Assembly (NCBI GenBank): GCA_903926465.1
Contig: CAIYJE010000145.1
Location: 1-64,000, forward strand
DNA: 64,000 bases
Direction: 5' to 3'
Source of the DNA: an uncultured Planctomycetales bacterium
GTDB lineage: Bacteria > Planctomycetota > Planctomycetia > Isosphaerales > Isosphaeraceae
Position numbers and translations under genes: made by a program. The notes below the pieces were generated by a model that was not told where the DNA came from, searched no databases, and saw only the letters and a program-made list of their open reading frames with translations. Of the stretch, positions 7,694 to 17,491 are shown piece by piece; the first letter of the stretch is position 1, and every line of letters begins with the position of its first letter.

Positions 7694-9204
7694 ATGAGGT
7701 CATGCCCGGCAACGCGCACGCCCTGGCTCCTTTGCTTGCCATGCGCGGCATGGTGAAGTCTTTTCCTGGTGTGCAGGCGTTACGGGGGGTGGATCTTACG
7801 CTCAACGCCGGCGAGGTGCTGGCGTTACTGGGTGAAAACGGAGCCGGTAAGAGCACGCTCATCAAGCTGCTTGGCGGTGCCCACCCGGCAGACGCAGGCT
7901 CAATTACCGTGGACGGCCGAGAGGTTGACTTGCGGTCTCCGAAAGCCGCCCGTGAGGCCGGTATTGCCGTGATTCACCAGGAATTCAATCTGGTTGGCGG
8001 GTTGACCGCCAGCCAGAACATGTTTCTGGGGCAAGAAACGGCCCGGGCCGGCTTTCTGGACCAGCGGCAAGAACGACGCCGGGCTGCGGAGTTGTTCCAG
8101 CGATTGGGCGTGGAGATGGACCTGGATCTTCCCTGCAACCGGCTTTCCACTGCGCAGCAGCAACTGGTGGAAATTGCCAAGGCGCTGGTGTTTCAGACCA
8201 AAATTCTGGTCATGGATGAGCCAACCGCGGCGTTGACTTTGCAAGAAACCCAGCGGCTGTTTGTGATCATCAATGATCTTCGTCGTGACGGGATCGGAAT
8301 CATTTATATCAGCCACCGGTTTGATGAGATCTTCGAAATCAGTGATCGCGTGATCGTGTTACGAGATGGCGCGAATGTGTCTGAGCACGCCATCAGCGAG
8401 GTCTCGCGGTCTCGGCTCATTGAGCAGATGGTGGGGCGTGAACTCAAGAATGAGTTTCCGTCTCGTTCCGTCTCAATTGGCCAGCCACGGTTGGAAGTGA
8501 AGAACCTGTCGCGTGGCCGGGCGGTTCAGGATGTTGGGTTCACGGTGCGTGGCGGTGAGATTGTGGCCCTGACTGGGTTGGTGGGGTCAGGCCGCACGGA
8601 AACCGCTCGCTTGATCTTTGGCGCCGACCGGCGAGACTCGGGCGAGATCCAGCTTGATGGCCGTCGGCTGGAGATTCGCAACCCTCGGCAGGCGATTGCC
8701 GCCGGTATTGGTTTGCTGACCGAGGATCGGAAACTTCAGGGGCTTGTCCTTGGAGCCTCGGTACGAGACAACTTCAGCTTGCCGAACCTGGCTCGGCTGA
8801 GCTGGGTGGGCTTTGTGCGGAAACGTGTAGAGCGGGAAGAATTTGCGGGTTACGTCGACCAGTTGAAGATTCGGATTCCCCACCAGGAACAACGGGCACG
8901 CAACCTTTCTGGCGGAAACCAGCAGAAGGTGGTGCTGGCGAAATGGCTGGCGAGAAACTGTGAGGTCTTGATTTTCGACGAGCCGACCCGCGGGGTGGAT
9001 GTTGGTGCGAAATATGAGATCTATGAACTGATGAATCAGCTTGCCGCCCGGGGAAAAGCGATCCTGATGATCAGCTCGGACTTGCCAGAAGTGCTTGGGA
9101 TGGCGGACCGCATTCTGGTAATGCGTGAAGGGCGGCTGACCGGTGAAATTACCGATCTCAGTCAGGTTACTCAAGAACAGATCATGCAATACGCCGTTGC
9201 CTGA
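7690..9204 (+). CDS. Sugar ABC transporter ATP-binding protein (RbsA/MglA type)
   Basis: 504-residue ATPase with two fused nucleotide-binding domains, the arrangement of RbsA, MglA and FrcA. The first half has Walker A GENGAGKST, a relaxed signature STAQQQLVEIAKAL and Walker B ILVMDEPTAAL. The second half has a degenerate Walker A GLVGSGRTE, the canonical signature LSGGNQQKVVLAKWL and FDEPTRGVDVGAK. This asymmetry between the two halves is usual for the class. It drives sugar import together with the permease encoded 16 bases downstream and the lipoprotein binding protein upstream. The ATG at 7690 overlaps the TGA of the AroE-like gene (ATGA), indicating translational coupling. Full length, no anomalies. 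Confidence 0.95.
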   Translation: MNEVMPGNAHALAPLLAMRGMVKSFPGVQALRGVDLTLNAGEVLALLGENGAGKSTLIKLLGGAHPADAGSITVDGREVDLRSPKAAREAGIAVIHQEFNLVGGLTASQNMFLGQETARAGFLDQRQERRRAAELFQRLGVEMDLDLPCNRLSTAQQQLVEIAKALVFQTKILVMDEPTAALTLQETQRLFVIINDLRRDGIGIIYISHRFDEIFEISDRVIVLRDGANVSEHAISEVSRSRLIEQMVGRELKNEFPSRSVSIGQPRLEVKNLSRGRAVQDVGFTVRGGEIVALTGLVGSGRTETARLIFGADRRDSGEIQLDGRRLEIRNPRQAIAAGIGLLTEDRKLQGLVLGASVRDNFSLPNLARLSWVGFVRKRVEREEFAGYVDQLKIRIPHQEQRARNLSGGNQQKVVLAKWLARNCEVLIFDEPTRGVDVGAKYEIYELMNQLAARGKAILMISSDLPEVLGMADRILVMREGRLTGEITDLSQVTQEQIMQYAVA

Positions 9205-9220
9205 AGTCAGGAAATCGCTG

Positions 9221-10525
9221 ATGTCCGGATTGCTCTCCAAACATGGAATGATTCTTGTCTTGCTGGCCCTGTGCGCATTCTTTAGCGCGGTGACGTATCG
9301 TGAGCAATCTCCAACTGGGGCAGCGGCCGGCCGAGATCTGGCCAGCGCCATCTCAAAGGAATTTCAGGGGACGCCGCAGGTACTCATTGTGGCTCGTGAT
9401 TTGCCCGAAGATGCAGCGTTTGCCGCGGAACTCGAGAAAGCAATCAGAGCGGCCGGTGGCCAGGTGGTGGCAACGGTTAAAGGAGAGCCACGCGATGCCC
9501 GTGAGGCAATCTTGAAACTTGTCGCGGTCGGTACCAAGATCGATTTTGTGGCCGGTACCCAAACTACAAGCGAATGGCTGGTTTTTGAAAACCTTGCCGC
9601 TGACTTCCCCACGCTTGGTGATCCCAAAGTTATCACGCCGAGAAGTTACTTCTGGCCCAACTTCCTCAAGGCTGACAACCTGCTGAATATTGCGAACCAG
9701 ATTGCCGTGATTGCAATTGTGGCCATTGGTATGACCATGGTGATTATCACCGGAGGCATTGACCTCTCAGTTGGTAGCCTCATCGCACTCTCCGCAGTGC
9801 TGGCCACCCGGTTCATTCGCGATGCCGGAGGTGCAGAGAATGCATCACCCATGGGTATGACCCTTGCATGCCTGGCTGCCACGGCCGTGTGTGGCCTGAT
9901 CGGTAGTTTCTCCAGCCTCATGATTACCCGATTTGCCGTGCCGCCATTCATTGTAACCTTGGCGATGATGTTGGTTTGCAGCGGGCTAGCGTTCACGCTC
10001 TCCAGCGGGCAGTCGATCTATCAACTGCCGGAATCGTTCGTCTGGCTGGGACGAGGCGCAGACCTGGGCCTGCCCAACGCCGTAGTTTTGATGCTGGTCT
10101 TGTATGCGATTGCCGATGTGCTGATGTCACGTACGCAACTGGGCCGTTATCTTTACGCGGTGGGAGGGAATCGAGAGGCCGCGCGGCTGGCCGGTGTGCC
10201 AGTGGAACGCATTTTAATGTTCGCCTACATTGCCTGTGCTGTTCTGGCCGCGCTTGGCGGAGTGATCATGGCGTCGCAGCTCAGAAGCGGCTCGCCGACC
10301 TACGGCAACATGTATGAGCTTTACGTGATTGCCGCAGTGGTGGTAGGCGGAGCTTCGCTGAGCGGTGGCGAGGGCCACATGTTTGGTACTCTTACCGGTG
10401 CCTTTACCATTGCCGTGATTCAGAATGGCATGAATCTGACGAATATCGAGAGCTACACCCAGAAAGTGGTTCTCGGCCTGGTGATCTTGGCGGCCGTTCT
10501 GTTCGAAAAGATGCGGCATCGGTAG
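9221..10525 (+). CDS. Sugar ABC transporter permease with an extracytoplasmic insert
   Basis: 434-residue inner-membrane permease of the RbsC family. After the first membrane segment (about residues 8-26) there is a hydrophilic stretch of roughly 120 residues before the second segment begins near 156. From there on it is a normal RbsC core, with MTMVIITGGIDLSVGS (the conserved family motif), YAVGGNREAARLAG and several more membrane helices. The insert reads as alternating strands and helices (PQVLIVARDLPEDAAF, then GGQVVATVKGEPRDARE, then GTKIDFVAGT), resembling part of a periplasmic-binding-protein lobe. The start at 9221 is the first ATG after the ATPase stop. Usual RbsC proteins are about 320 residues; the excess is the insert. 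Confidence 0.9.
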   Translation: MSGLLSKHGMILVLLALCAFFSAVTYREQSPTGAAAGRDLASAISKEFQGTPQVLIVARDLPEDAAFAAELEKAIRAAGGQVVATVKGEPRDAREAILKLVAVGTKIDFVAGTQTTSEWLVFENLAADFPTLGDPKVITPRSYFWPNFLKADNLLNIANQIAVIAIVAIGMTMVIITGGIDLSVGSLIALSAVLATRFIRDAGGAENASPMGMTLACLAATAVCGLIGSFSSLMITRFAVPPFIVTLAMMLVCSGLAFTLSSGQSIYQLPESFVWLGRGADLGLPNAVVLMLVLYAIADVLMSRTQLGRYLYAVGGNREAARLAGVPVERILMFAYIACAVLAALGGVIMASQLRSGSPTYGNMYELYVIAAVVVGGASLSGGEGHMFGTLTGAFTIAVIQNGMNLTNIESYTQKVVLGLVILAAVLFEKMRHR

Positions 10526-10615
10526 AAGATATTTCAAAACCGGGACAGGCTCAGAGTCTGCGAGGTGCCGGTCTCAGCTTTTGAAATTGAATCCTGAGCT
10601 TTGGTGACATCTGAC

Positions 10616-11227
10616 ATGCGTACTGTGGAATTGCTAGCCGATCGACTTCTTTCGGAACTTCAGCACCGGCCAGACGTTTATCTGGTGGGAGTTGCCGGTA
10701 TTCCTGGCAGTGGCAAGACCACGTTCTGCCAGATGGTTCTGAATCGTCTGCCAGGCTCCGCTGTTGTTCCGATGGACGGTTATCATCTTCCGCGCCAGTC
10801 TCTGAATGCAGACCAAATAAACCGTCGAGGCGCACCCGATACGTTTGATCAGGTGGCGTTTCGCGCGGATCTTGTGCGGCTCAAGGAAACGCGTGCCGGT
10901 GTTTTTCCTGGGTTTGATCACGCTGCGAAGGATCCTTGTCGGGGTATGTATAGGGTCTCGCCTGAAGTTTCTGTGGTTATTGTCGAAGGGCTTTACGTGC
11001 TACTGAGCGATTGGCGGCTACAGGGCCTGTTTGATCTGACCGTGTTTCTGGACTGTGATCTGAACGAGACCACCGAGCGTCTGGCTGTGCGTCACCTGGA
11101 GGCCGGGATTGTGGCTTCGCTTGAGGAAGGTCGACGCCGAGCTCTTGGAACCGATCGGGATAACGCCAGATTGATTCTGGCCGACGGGTGTCGAGAACGG
11201 GCCAACCTCGTGCTTTGTATCAGTTGA
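10616..11227 (+). CDS. FrcK/uridine kinase-like P-loop kinase
   Basis: 203-residue P-loop kinase of the pantothenate/uridine kinase superfamily, closest in motif layout to FrcK and YggC. Walker A is GIPGSGKTT. The MDGYHLPR and RRGAPDTFD segments and a later IVEGLYVL strand are typical of this subgroup. It ends the transport operon, 90 bases after the permease, and probably phosphorylates the imported sugar or nucleoside, trapping it in the cytoplasm. The ATG at 10616 is preferred; an in-frame TTG lies 15 bases upstream. In alphaproteobacteria FrcK accompanies the fructose transporter FrcBCA, so fructose is a candidate here, but the additional AroE-like gene makes other substrates possible. 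Confidence 0.8.
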   Translation: MRTVELLADRLLSELQHRPDVYLVGVAGIPGSGKTTFCQMVLNRLPGSAVVPMDGYHLPRQSLNADQINRRGAPDTFDQVAFRADLVRLKETRAGVFPGFDHAAKDPCRGMYRVSPEVSVVIVEGLYVLLSDWRLQGLFDLTVFLDCDLNETTERLAVRHLEAGIVASLEEGRRRALGTDRDNARLILADGCRERANLVLCIS

Positions 11228-11282
11228 CCCAAACGTGAACCGCTGAAGGCTGGTCATCGCCGTCTTGTATACGGTGTGGAAT

Positions 11283-13274
11283 TCAAGGCAAGCCAGCCGG
11301 TTCCGATGCGAAGACCGGTTGCTCCACTACAGACGTTTCTGAGGTATTTGATATTTTCTCAAGAGCTTGATGGATTGCCTGCTCCAGCCGCGGGATGGCG
11401 ATCTGCGTTCCGAATGTCGTCAGGTGATTATCGTCCATGTAAACAGTATTTCGTCCGTCGAGGCAAAGCACTTCCGTACCCTGCAAGTAGAGATCACGTG
11501 TGGGAATGATCGTGATGTTCGGGTATTGGCTGGCAAGCTCCGTTAACCACGTCTGGGCATGTTGAGAATTAAGGACTCGACCCTGAGGCAGGTATCGTTT
11601 TATCCCCTCAATGGGTCGTATCTGCTTGTAGCAGAGGTACTGGAGCAGGCTTCGGTTGCCAATCGCCAGTTCAGGGGATTGCTCCATGATCAACACCTGC
11701 CGACTATGCTTTGCAAGGTAGCCGAGGATCTCCTGAAATTGGGCCGGTTGCTTCCCGCTCCACCGAGAGCAAAAGATCACGAGGTCTGGCCGCCATTGCT
11801 TGATTAGATCCAGGCGGCTCTGGTCATAGTCAAACTTTTGCTGAGAAGACAGGATCTCTGAGCCGGGCTTGTGCCTCACGGGAATCTTGGTGAATGGATC
11901 CACGCCATCAAGTGACCAGAATGACGTTTTGATCTTCCGTTGGTCTATAATGGGTCGGATGACGCTGGACCACATGCAACCGTGAGAATCACCCAGGACA
12001 ACAATCCTGGGTGGCGAATCGCCCTCACCAACAATGATCCCGCCTTTTTTGTAAGCGTTTGCCGGGTGTATGGGCTTGGGGACAGAGCAGCCTGTGAAGA
12101 TCCGTTGTGTATATTCAGTGACAAACTCTGTTGGTTTTACGCTATAAAAATTTCCAAGCCATACCGGTTTCTCGAACTCCGAGGTGTCATAAGTTCCGCT
12201 TGAACATGCCAGGCACCCTGCCAGCCCGAGTGTGGCCAGGTACGCCAGACCGATTGCGGCCAGCGATTGTCCGTTTTTGCGACAGGGTTGCTCAATCAGG
12301 TGGTACGTAGCCAGCGAGAGCAGGTAGGCCAAGCCAATCACCAGAACACCGGGTACCATCCACTGCATTTTCCTACAGAAGGCCAGCAGAGGCCAGTGCC
12401 ACAGGTAGAGCGAGTACGAAAGCTTTCCGATGTGCACCATGGCCCATTGCGAGAGCAGCGTATGAGCAACACCCCTGCGGGCGAACTGGGTCACCATCGC
12501 GGTTCCAAGAACGGCGGGAGCAGTTCGGCTACCAGGTCTGACTGCCAGTGAATAGGCGGCGCAAATCAGGAGCAAGCCGATGAGCCCGAGCGATGAGTTT
12601 AGAAATGGGCTGTCCGGTTGATCGGTGGGATTGCGGCCCAGCACCGCCAGCAAGGCTCCGGTGGCCAGTTCCCACACGCGTGTGGGCAGCAGATAAAACG
12701 TGGCGTCGGGCGCTTGTCGGCTTCCAATCATGAACAGCAGAAAGCTTGCAAGAATCAATCCGATCAACAGAAATCGTAATCCAGACCACCGAAACCGGGC
12801 GAAGAGCCAGAGGATCAGCGGGAAGCCAAGGTAAAACTGTTCCTCCAGTGAGAGGGACCAAGTGTGAAGAAACAGGAGGTCGTTTGCGGTTGGCCCCCAG
12901 TACGCATTGGAATTCAAGAAGAACGAGATGTTCGCCGTCCCAACAAGCGTGGCAATGGCATCTCGCCCCATGACGGGATATTCAACGCGGGAGAGGAATA
13001 GCCAGCCCGCAACCATGGTGCTTGCCAGCACCACCAGAAGTGCGGGCAGGATGCGCCTGATGCGTCTGGCGTAGAAGCCCCGGAATGTGAAGGTGCCCGC
13101 CTCAAGTTCCGCCTGGATGATCGTGGTTATCAAGAAGCCCGAGATCACAAAGAAGACGTCGACTCCCAGAAAACCGCCGGGAATAGACGGGATGCCAAGG
13201 TGGAAGAGAATCACAGGCACCACGGCCACTGCTCGTAACCCGTCAATTTCAGGACGATAGTCAATGGAACGCAT
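11283..13274 (-). CDS. OafA/YrhL-type acyltransferase with C-terminal SGNH domain
   Basis: 663-residue membrane O-acyltransferase. The N-terminal acyltransferase-3 domain begins with the family signature YRPEIDGLRAVAVVPVILFH and carries GFLGVDVFFVISGFLIT plus an RRIRRILPALL segment; about ten membrane helices follow. The C-terminal third, after about residue 390, is an extracytoplasmic SGNH hydrolase-like domain with block I VVLGDSHGCMW and a catalytic D-x-x-H in MDDNHLTTFG. Together these modules move an acetyl or similar acyl group across the membrane onto surface sugars, as in O-antigen or peptidoglycan modification. It is monocistronic, convergent with the kinase gene and divergent from the DUF1501 gene. 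Length and domain order match the family. Confidence 0.92.
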   Translation of the reverse strand: MRSIDYRPEIDGLRAVAVVPVILFHLGIPSIPGGFLGVDVFFVISGFLITTIIQAELEAGTFTFRGFYARRIRRILPALLVVLASTMVAGWLFLSRVEYPVMGRDAIATLVGTANISFFLNSNAYWGPTANDLLFLHTWSLSLEEQFYLGFPLILWLFARFRWSGLRFLLIGLILASFLLFMIGSRQAPDATFYLLPTRVWELATGALLAVLGRNPTDQPDSPFLNSSLGLIGLLLICAAYSLAVRPGSRTAPAVLGTAMVTQFARRGVAHTLLSQWAMVHIGKLSYSLYLWHWPLLAFCRKMQWMVPGVLVIGLAYLLSLATYHLIEQPCRKNGQSLAAIGLAYLATLGLAGCLACSSGTYDTSEFEKPVWLGNFYSVKPTEFVTEYTQRIFTGCSVPKPIHPANAYKKGGIIVGEGDSPPRIVVLGDSHGCMWSSVIRPIIDQRKIKTSFWSLDGVDPFTKIPVRHKPGSEILSSQQKFDYDQSRLDLIKQWRPDLVIFCSRWSGKQPAQFQEILGYLAKHSRQVLIMEQSPELAIGNRSLLQYLCYKQIRPIEGIKRYLPQGRVLNSQHAQTWLTELASQYPNITIIPTRDLYLQGTEVLCLDGRNTVYMDDNHLTTFGTQIAIPRLEQAIHQALEKISNTSETSVVEQPVFASEPAGLP

Positions 13275-13559
13275 GAAGCGGCTGCCGGGACAAAGACTGG
13301 TTCTTCAAGTGGGCAAGCCAAATTTCTGGCTCAGGTCACGATCTTATGGTGTTGGCCCCGTATTTTCAGGAGGACATCCGCGAGAATCACAACCGCCAAC
13401 AAGGGATGACTCTGAGGTACGACCATATTGGCTAGGGGTTCATTTCGGGAATTGGCCCGGTTTCGTGGGTATCGCCCTCCGGAAGTTCCGGTAAAATTGT
13501 TGTTGAACCAAATTCTGGTGGGTGGCTCTCAACTTTGAGCCGTGAGGAAGCAAGACCCC

Positions 13560-14981
13560 ATGGACCCAACGAACCTGCGTGAGCCCGCACCCAATCTTCG
13601 TGGCTGTGCCGGCTTTCGTTCCATCATTTCCCGACGAGCGGCGATTCAGGCCGGCGTTCTTGGGGCTTTTGGGCTTTCTCTGGGCGACCTGCTCAAAATT
13701 GAGACGCGGGCCGACGACAGCAAGACCCAGGCGTTTTCGGCCAGTGCCGGGTTCCAGGGGAACGCCAAGCCGCGAGCGCTTAGCGTGATCCAGCTTCACC
13801 TGGGCGGCGGAATGCCGCAGCAAGAGTCGTTCGACCCCAAGCCCGAGGCTCCGGTCGAGTATCGCGGCTCATTCGGCGTTTCAAAGACGAACCACGGTGA
13901 CCATTTCAGCGAGAACTTTCCGAAGACCGCCGCGGTGGCCAACAAGCTCACGGTCATCCGAAGCCTGGTGGGCCGAATTCCCGACCATCAGCAGGCGTCT
14001 TATCATCTGTTCACAGGCTATACGCCCACGGCCGTGATTGACTATCCGCAAATGGGGGCCGTGGTCTCGCACGAACTGGGCGTTCGGGGCGAACTGCCCC
14101 CCTATATCGCCATCCCCAACAACAACATTTATGCCGGCAGTACCGGTTTTCTCAGCAGTACCTATGGCGCATTCGAGTTGAATGCCGACCCCGGTCAGGC
14201 GGGGTTCAAGGTCCGGGATTTTTCGATCCCCGAAGGGGTCTCCACCGCGCGGTTTGATCGTCGCCGCACGGCCCGGCAAATTGTGGAACAGAACATTCGG
14301 CAGCTTGAGGCCGATCCCGGCACCCTGGACACCATGGACGACTTTTACAAGCGGGCCTACACCCTGCTCACCTCGTCCAAGGCCCAGCAGGCGTTCACTT
14401 TGAATGGTGAGACCCCGGAAACCCTGGAACTTTACGGCCAGAGCGTGACCGGACTGCGTGGCCCAGATAACAAGTTTCATCCCAAGGGGCTGGCAGAACG
14501 GTTGATCATGGCCCGCCGGTTGGTGGAAGCCGGTACACGGTTTGTGACCGTGACCTATGGTGAATGGGATTCGCACGTGGATGTGCGTAAAAACTGTCTG
14601 GATCAGATGCCGGCCCTGGATCACGCCATTGCCGGGCTGGTGACCGACCTTGACCAGCGGGGGATGCTGGACAGCACCTTGTTCTGGGTCACTACCGAGT
14701 TCGGGCGCACACCCAAGGTGAATAACACCAGCGGACGCGACCACTGGGCCCGCTGTTACTCGATGTTGCTGGCCGGTGGCGGGTTTGCCCCTGGCCTGAT
14801 TCATGGGGCCAGCGATGCCACGGCCGCCGAACCCACGCGAGACGCGGTGCCGCTCGAAGACCTGCTCTTCACCATCTATCACCAGCTTGGAATTGACGCC
14901 GACAAGGAACTGGTGGCCTTTGGCACCCGACCAATCGAGATCATCAAGAACGGCACACTTGTGAAAGCGTTGCTGGCCTGA
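13560..14981 (+). CDS. DUF1501 secreted protein
   Basis: 473-residue DUF1501 protein, a large planctomycete family related to the alkaline-phosphatase/sulfatase fold but of unproven activity. A Tat-like signal ([20 protein letters not shown]) near residues 22-41 predicts export in folded form. Conserved family segments are [20 protein letters not shown] (metal-site region), [13 protein letters not shown]-like sequence and [16 protein letters not shown] followed by GRDHW. The ATG at 13560 is used because GAGGAAG lies about 10 bases upstream; an in-frame GTG at 13542 is the alternative. It is first in a co-directional set of six secreted proteins. DUF1501 genes typically neighbour DUF1549/DUF1553 genes, as here. 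Confidence 0.93.
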   Translation: MDPTNLREPAPNLRGCAGFRSIISRRAAIQAGVLGAFGLSLGDLLKIETRADDSKTQAFSASAGFQGNAKPRALSVIQLHLGGGMPQQESFDPKPEAPVEYRGSFGVSKTNHGDHFSENFPKTAAVANKLTVIRSLVGRIPDHQQASYHLFTGYTPTAVIDYPQMGAVVSHELGVRGELPPYIAIPNNNIYAGSTGFLSSTYGAFELNADPGQAGFKVRDFSIPEGVSTARFDRRRTARQIVEQNIRQLEADPGTLDTMDDFYKRAYTLLTSSKAQQAFTLNGETPETLELYGQSVTGLRGPDNKFHPKGLAERLIMARRLVEAGTRFVTVTYGEWDSHVDVRKNCLDQMPALDHAIAGLVTDLDQRGMLDSTLFWVTTEFGRTPKVNNTSGRDHWARCYSMLLAGGGFAPGLIHGASDATAAEPTRDAVPLEDLLFTIYHQLGIDADKELVAFGTRPIEIIKNGTLVKALLA

Positions 14982-14984
14982 TCC

Positions 14985-17468
14985 ATGAACCATCTTGCTG
15001 CTCACAACCGGCTCCGTTTGATCACTCTGGCGGTTTGCCTGGCGGTGGCCAGCGCAACCGCGGCTCAGGCCGACATGCTCTTTCACATTGGCGCGGTTAC
15101 GCCGCGTGTGGGCCAGCGTGGCACCACGGTAGACGTGGTTGTTCAGGGAATTTGCCTGCACGATGCGCGTGAGTTGATCTTTTACCGGCCAGGGATCAAG
15201 GCGATCAGCATTGAGCCCATGCCCAGGCTGGAACACCCTATTGGCATGGCGCATGGGGGCCGCCTGATTGAGCAGGTTCGCTGCCGGTTGGAGATTGCCG
15301 CCGATTGCCCGCTCGGCGAGTATCCGTTCAGGATCAGGACCGGCCGAGAGGTCACCTCGCTGGCCACCTTCCAGGTCTCTCCCTTCACCGTGACTGACGA
15401 AAACGAGCAGGGCCTGAACACCAACGACACCATTCAGACTGCGCTCGCGGTTACTCCCAACGTCACGGTGCGGGGCAAAATGGGGTCAAGCGGGCAAGGC
15501 GACGTAGACGTTTACCGTGTCCCGGCGGTGGCCGGCCAGGAACTTTCTGTTGAGGTTGACTCGGTCCGGATCTCCGACATGCACTACGGGGGTTCCGAGC
15601 ATGACCTGGTGGTTCGCATTCTGGATGAAACCGGCAAGGAACTGGCCGCAAACGACGATAACCCCCTGCATTTGCAAGACCCGCTCGTCTCCGTCAAACT
15701 GCCGCGCTCTGGGGTTGCCTACGTCGAAGTTCAACGCTCCGTTTTTGGGCCCGACGATCGAGCCTACTGCGTTCATATTGGAACCAATCGGCGACCGCTG
15801 GCTGCGTTTCCGCCCGGCGGCCCATCGGGAACCGTGCAACGGATGCGGTTGCTGGGCGACCCCCTGGGTGAGTACCAGGAGCGCATTTCCGTGCCGGAAA
15901 ACCCTGGCACTTTTGAGTATTTTGGCGAGGCCCCTTCCCCGTTACTGCTGCGGTCTAGCCCGTATCCCAACGTGCTGGAAGATCCAGGCCAGGCGCTGAA
16001 CCATGTTGAGGGGCTGCCGGCCGCGCTCAACGGTGTCATTTCCAAACGTGGTGAAGTGGATACCTATCAGGTTGCCGTGAAGCAGGGAGATCGGCTACGG
16101 GTGCGAGTGTTCGCCGCCTCGCTCGGGTCGCCCGTCGATCCCAGACTTCGGATCCGGTCTGTCGATGGTCAGGGGCAGTCTGGGGCCGTGGAACTGGAGG
16201 CCGATGATGCCTCCTTGCCAGATCGTGACATCTTCGGCACCTCGTTTCGCGCAGGGGGCGGCCTGAAAGAGATCCTGGATCCCTCGGTGATCTGGGAACC
16301 TAAAAATGACGGTGCCTACAGGATTGAGCTCGAAGACATGAGTGGCTCGGCTGGCCCTACGGCCGTTTACCGCATTGAAGTCGAGCCGGCTGGCCCGGCC
16401 GTGCATACGCTGCTAACAAGCACAGGGTTTGACTGGGTGGAATGTGTTCGTACCAGCGGCCTGGCCTTGCCCCAGGGTAATCGCTGGACCGTAAACGTGA
16501 ACTTGCCCCAGGGGCAAGGTTCGGCGTTTCGTGGTGAGCTCAAGCTGGTGGCCTCGGGCCTGCCGGAAGGGGTCGAGCTGGTCTCCACCCAGGTTCCAGC
16601 CGGCCGATCGGTCTGGCCTGTGCAGTTTGTGGCCGGCCCGAACTCTGTGCCCGGCTCTGCGCTGATCACGCTGAAAGCCCAACCCGTGAATTCCTCGTTA
16701 GAATTCCAGAGCCAATCCCAACAAAACTTGCCGTTCCTCAATCACTCTGGGGGCGACGCCTGGCGCACCGTGCGGCTAGACCGCTACGTGCTGGCAGTCA
16801 CAGACCCGGCCCCGTTTTCGATCGAGCTGGAGCCCCCCACGGCTCCCCTGGTTCGTGGCGGAGAGCTGGCCCTTGGGGTCAAGCTCACCAGGCGTGAAGG
16901 GTTCCATGAGCCGGTTGAGTTTCAGTGCGACTGGGTGCCACCGGGCGTCTCGGTTGGTCCTGCCGCCATCATTGGACCAGATGAAACTCACGCTGTGCTT
17001 CGGCTCTCTGGTGAGCCGAATGCGCCGGTGGGCCCCTGCCCAATTGTGGTAACCGCCAGTTCTACGCGTGATGATATGGACGGTTACCTGGGTGTGGGGC
17101 GAGTGCGCGTTTCCTCAGAATTTGTGAAGTTGACGATTGCCGAGCCGTTCGTTGAGTTGGTTAGCCAGCCCGAAAGCGTGAGACGGGGCGAACGCAAGCC
17201 CTACATCTGGACCGTCCAGCGGGTGGGTGCATTTGAAGGCGAGGCCACCATCAGGCTGGTCGGCCTGCCCAAGGGGGTGAGTGTGGTGGAACCCCTCCCC
17301 ACCATCAACAGCCATTCCCAGCAGGTTGCCTTCCAGATCGAGGCCAGCGAAGAAGCCCTGCTCGGCAGCGTTCAGGGCGTAACCTGCGAGGCCACCATCG
17401 AGGCCGGCGGTCAGCAAATCCTCCAGCGCACCGGTCGCGGAACCTTGCGCATTGATCCCAAAAAATAA
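14985..17468 (+). CDS. Secreted PPC-domain protein
   Basis: 827-residue exported protein: signal peptide of about 29 residues ending in an AQA-type cleavage site, then beta-rich modules. An N-terminal Ig/TIG-like section is followed by bacterial pre-peptidase C-terminal (PPC) domains. These can be recognised by DVDVYRVPAVAGQELSVEVDS around residues 170-190 and GEVDTYQVAVKQGDRLRVRV around 355, with more beta-sandwich repeats to the C-terminus. No peptidase active site is visible. It starts 3 bases after the DUF1501 stop, so the two are co-transcribed. Proteins of this kind regularly accompany DUF1501 and DUF1549/1553 genes and may act as carbohydrate- or partner-binding scaffolds in the same extracytoplasmic assembly; that role is inferred from context only. 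Confidence 0.85.
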   Translation: MNHLAAHNRLRLITLAVCLAVASATAAQADMLFHIGAVTPRVGQRGTTVDVVVQGICLHDARELIFYRPGIKAISIEPMPRLEHPIGMAHGGRLIEQVRCRLEIAADCPLGEYPFRIRTGREVTSLATFQVSPFTVTDENEQGLNTNDTIQTALAVTPNVTVRGKMGSSGQGDVDVYRVPAVAGQELSVEVDSVRISDMHYGGSEHDLVVRILDETGKELAANDDNPLHLQDPLVSVKLPRSGVAYVEVQRSVFGPDDRAYCVHIGTNRRPLAAFPPGGPSGTVQRMRLLGDPLGEYQERISVPENPGTFEYFGEAPSPLLLRSSPYPNVLEDPGQALNHVEGLPAALNGVISKRGEVDTYQVAVKQGDRLRVRVFAASLGSPVDPRLRIRSVDGQGQSGAVELEADDASLPDRDIFGTSFRAGGGLKEILDPSVIWEPKNDGAYRIELEDMSGSAGPTAVYRIEVEPAGPAVHTLLTSTGFDWVECVRTSGLALPQGNRWTVNVNLPQGQGSAFRGELKLVASGLPEGVELVSTQVPAGRSVWPVQFVAGPNSVPGSALITLKAQPVNSSLEFQSQSQQNLPFLNHSGGDAWRTVRLDRYVLAVTDPAPFSIELEPPTAPLVRGGELALGVKLTRREGFHEPVEFQCDWVPPGVSVGPAAIIGPDETHAVLRLSGEPNAPVGPCPIVVTASSTRDDMDGYLGVGRVRVSSEFVKLTIAEPFVELVSQPESVRRGERKPYIWTVQRVGAFEGEATIRLVGLPKGVSVVEPLPTINSHSQQVAFQIEASEEALLGSVQGVTCEATIEAGGQQILQRTGRGTLRIDPKK

Positions 17469-17491
17469 AAGACCAACGGAGCCCGTCCGGA

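Noticed and set aside
13275-13559. Possible extra short gene between the acyltransferase and DUF1501 genes
   Set aside because: Frames here have no start with ribosome-binding site or recognisable product; it is more likely a divergent promoter region.
13881-15254. 457-codon leftward open frame opposite the DUF1501 and PPC genes
   Set aside because: It runs antisense to clearly recognised genes, has no domain, and its open state follows from the GC-rich codon pattern of the sense strand.
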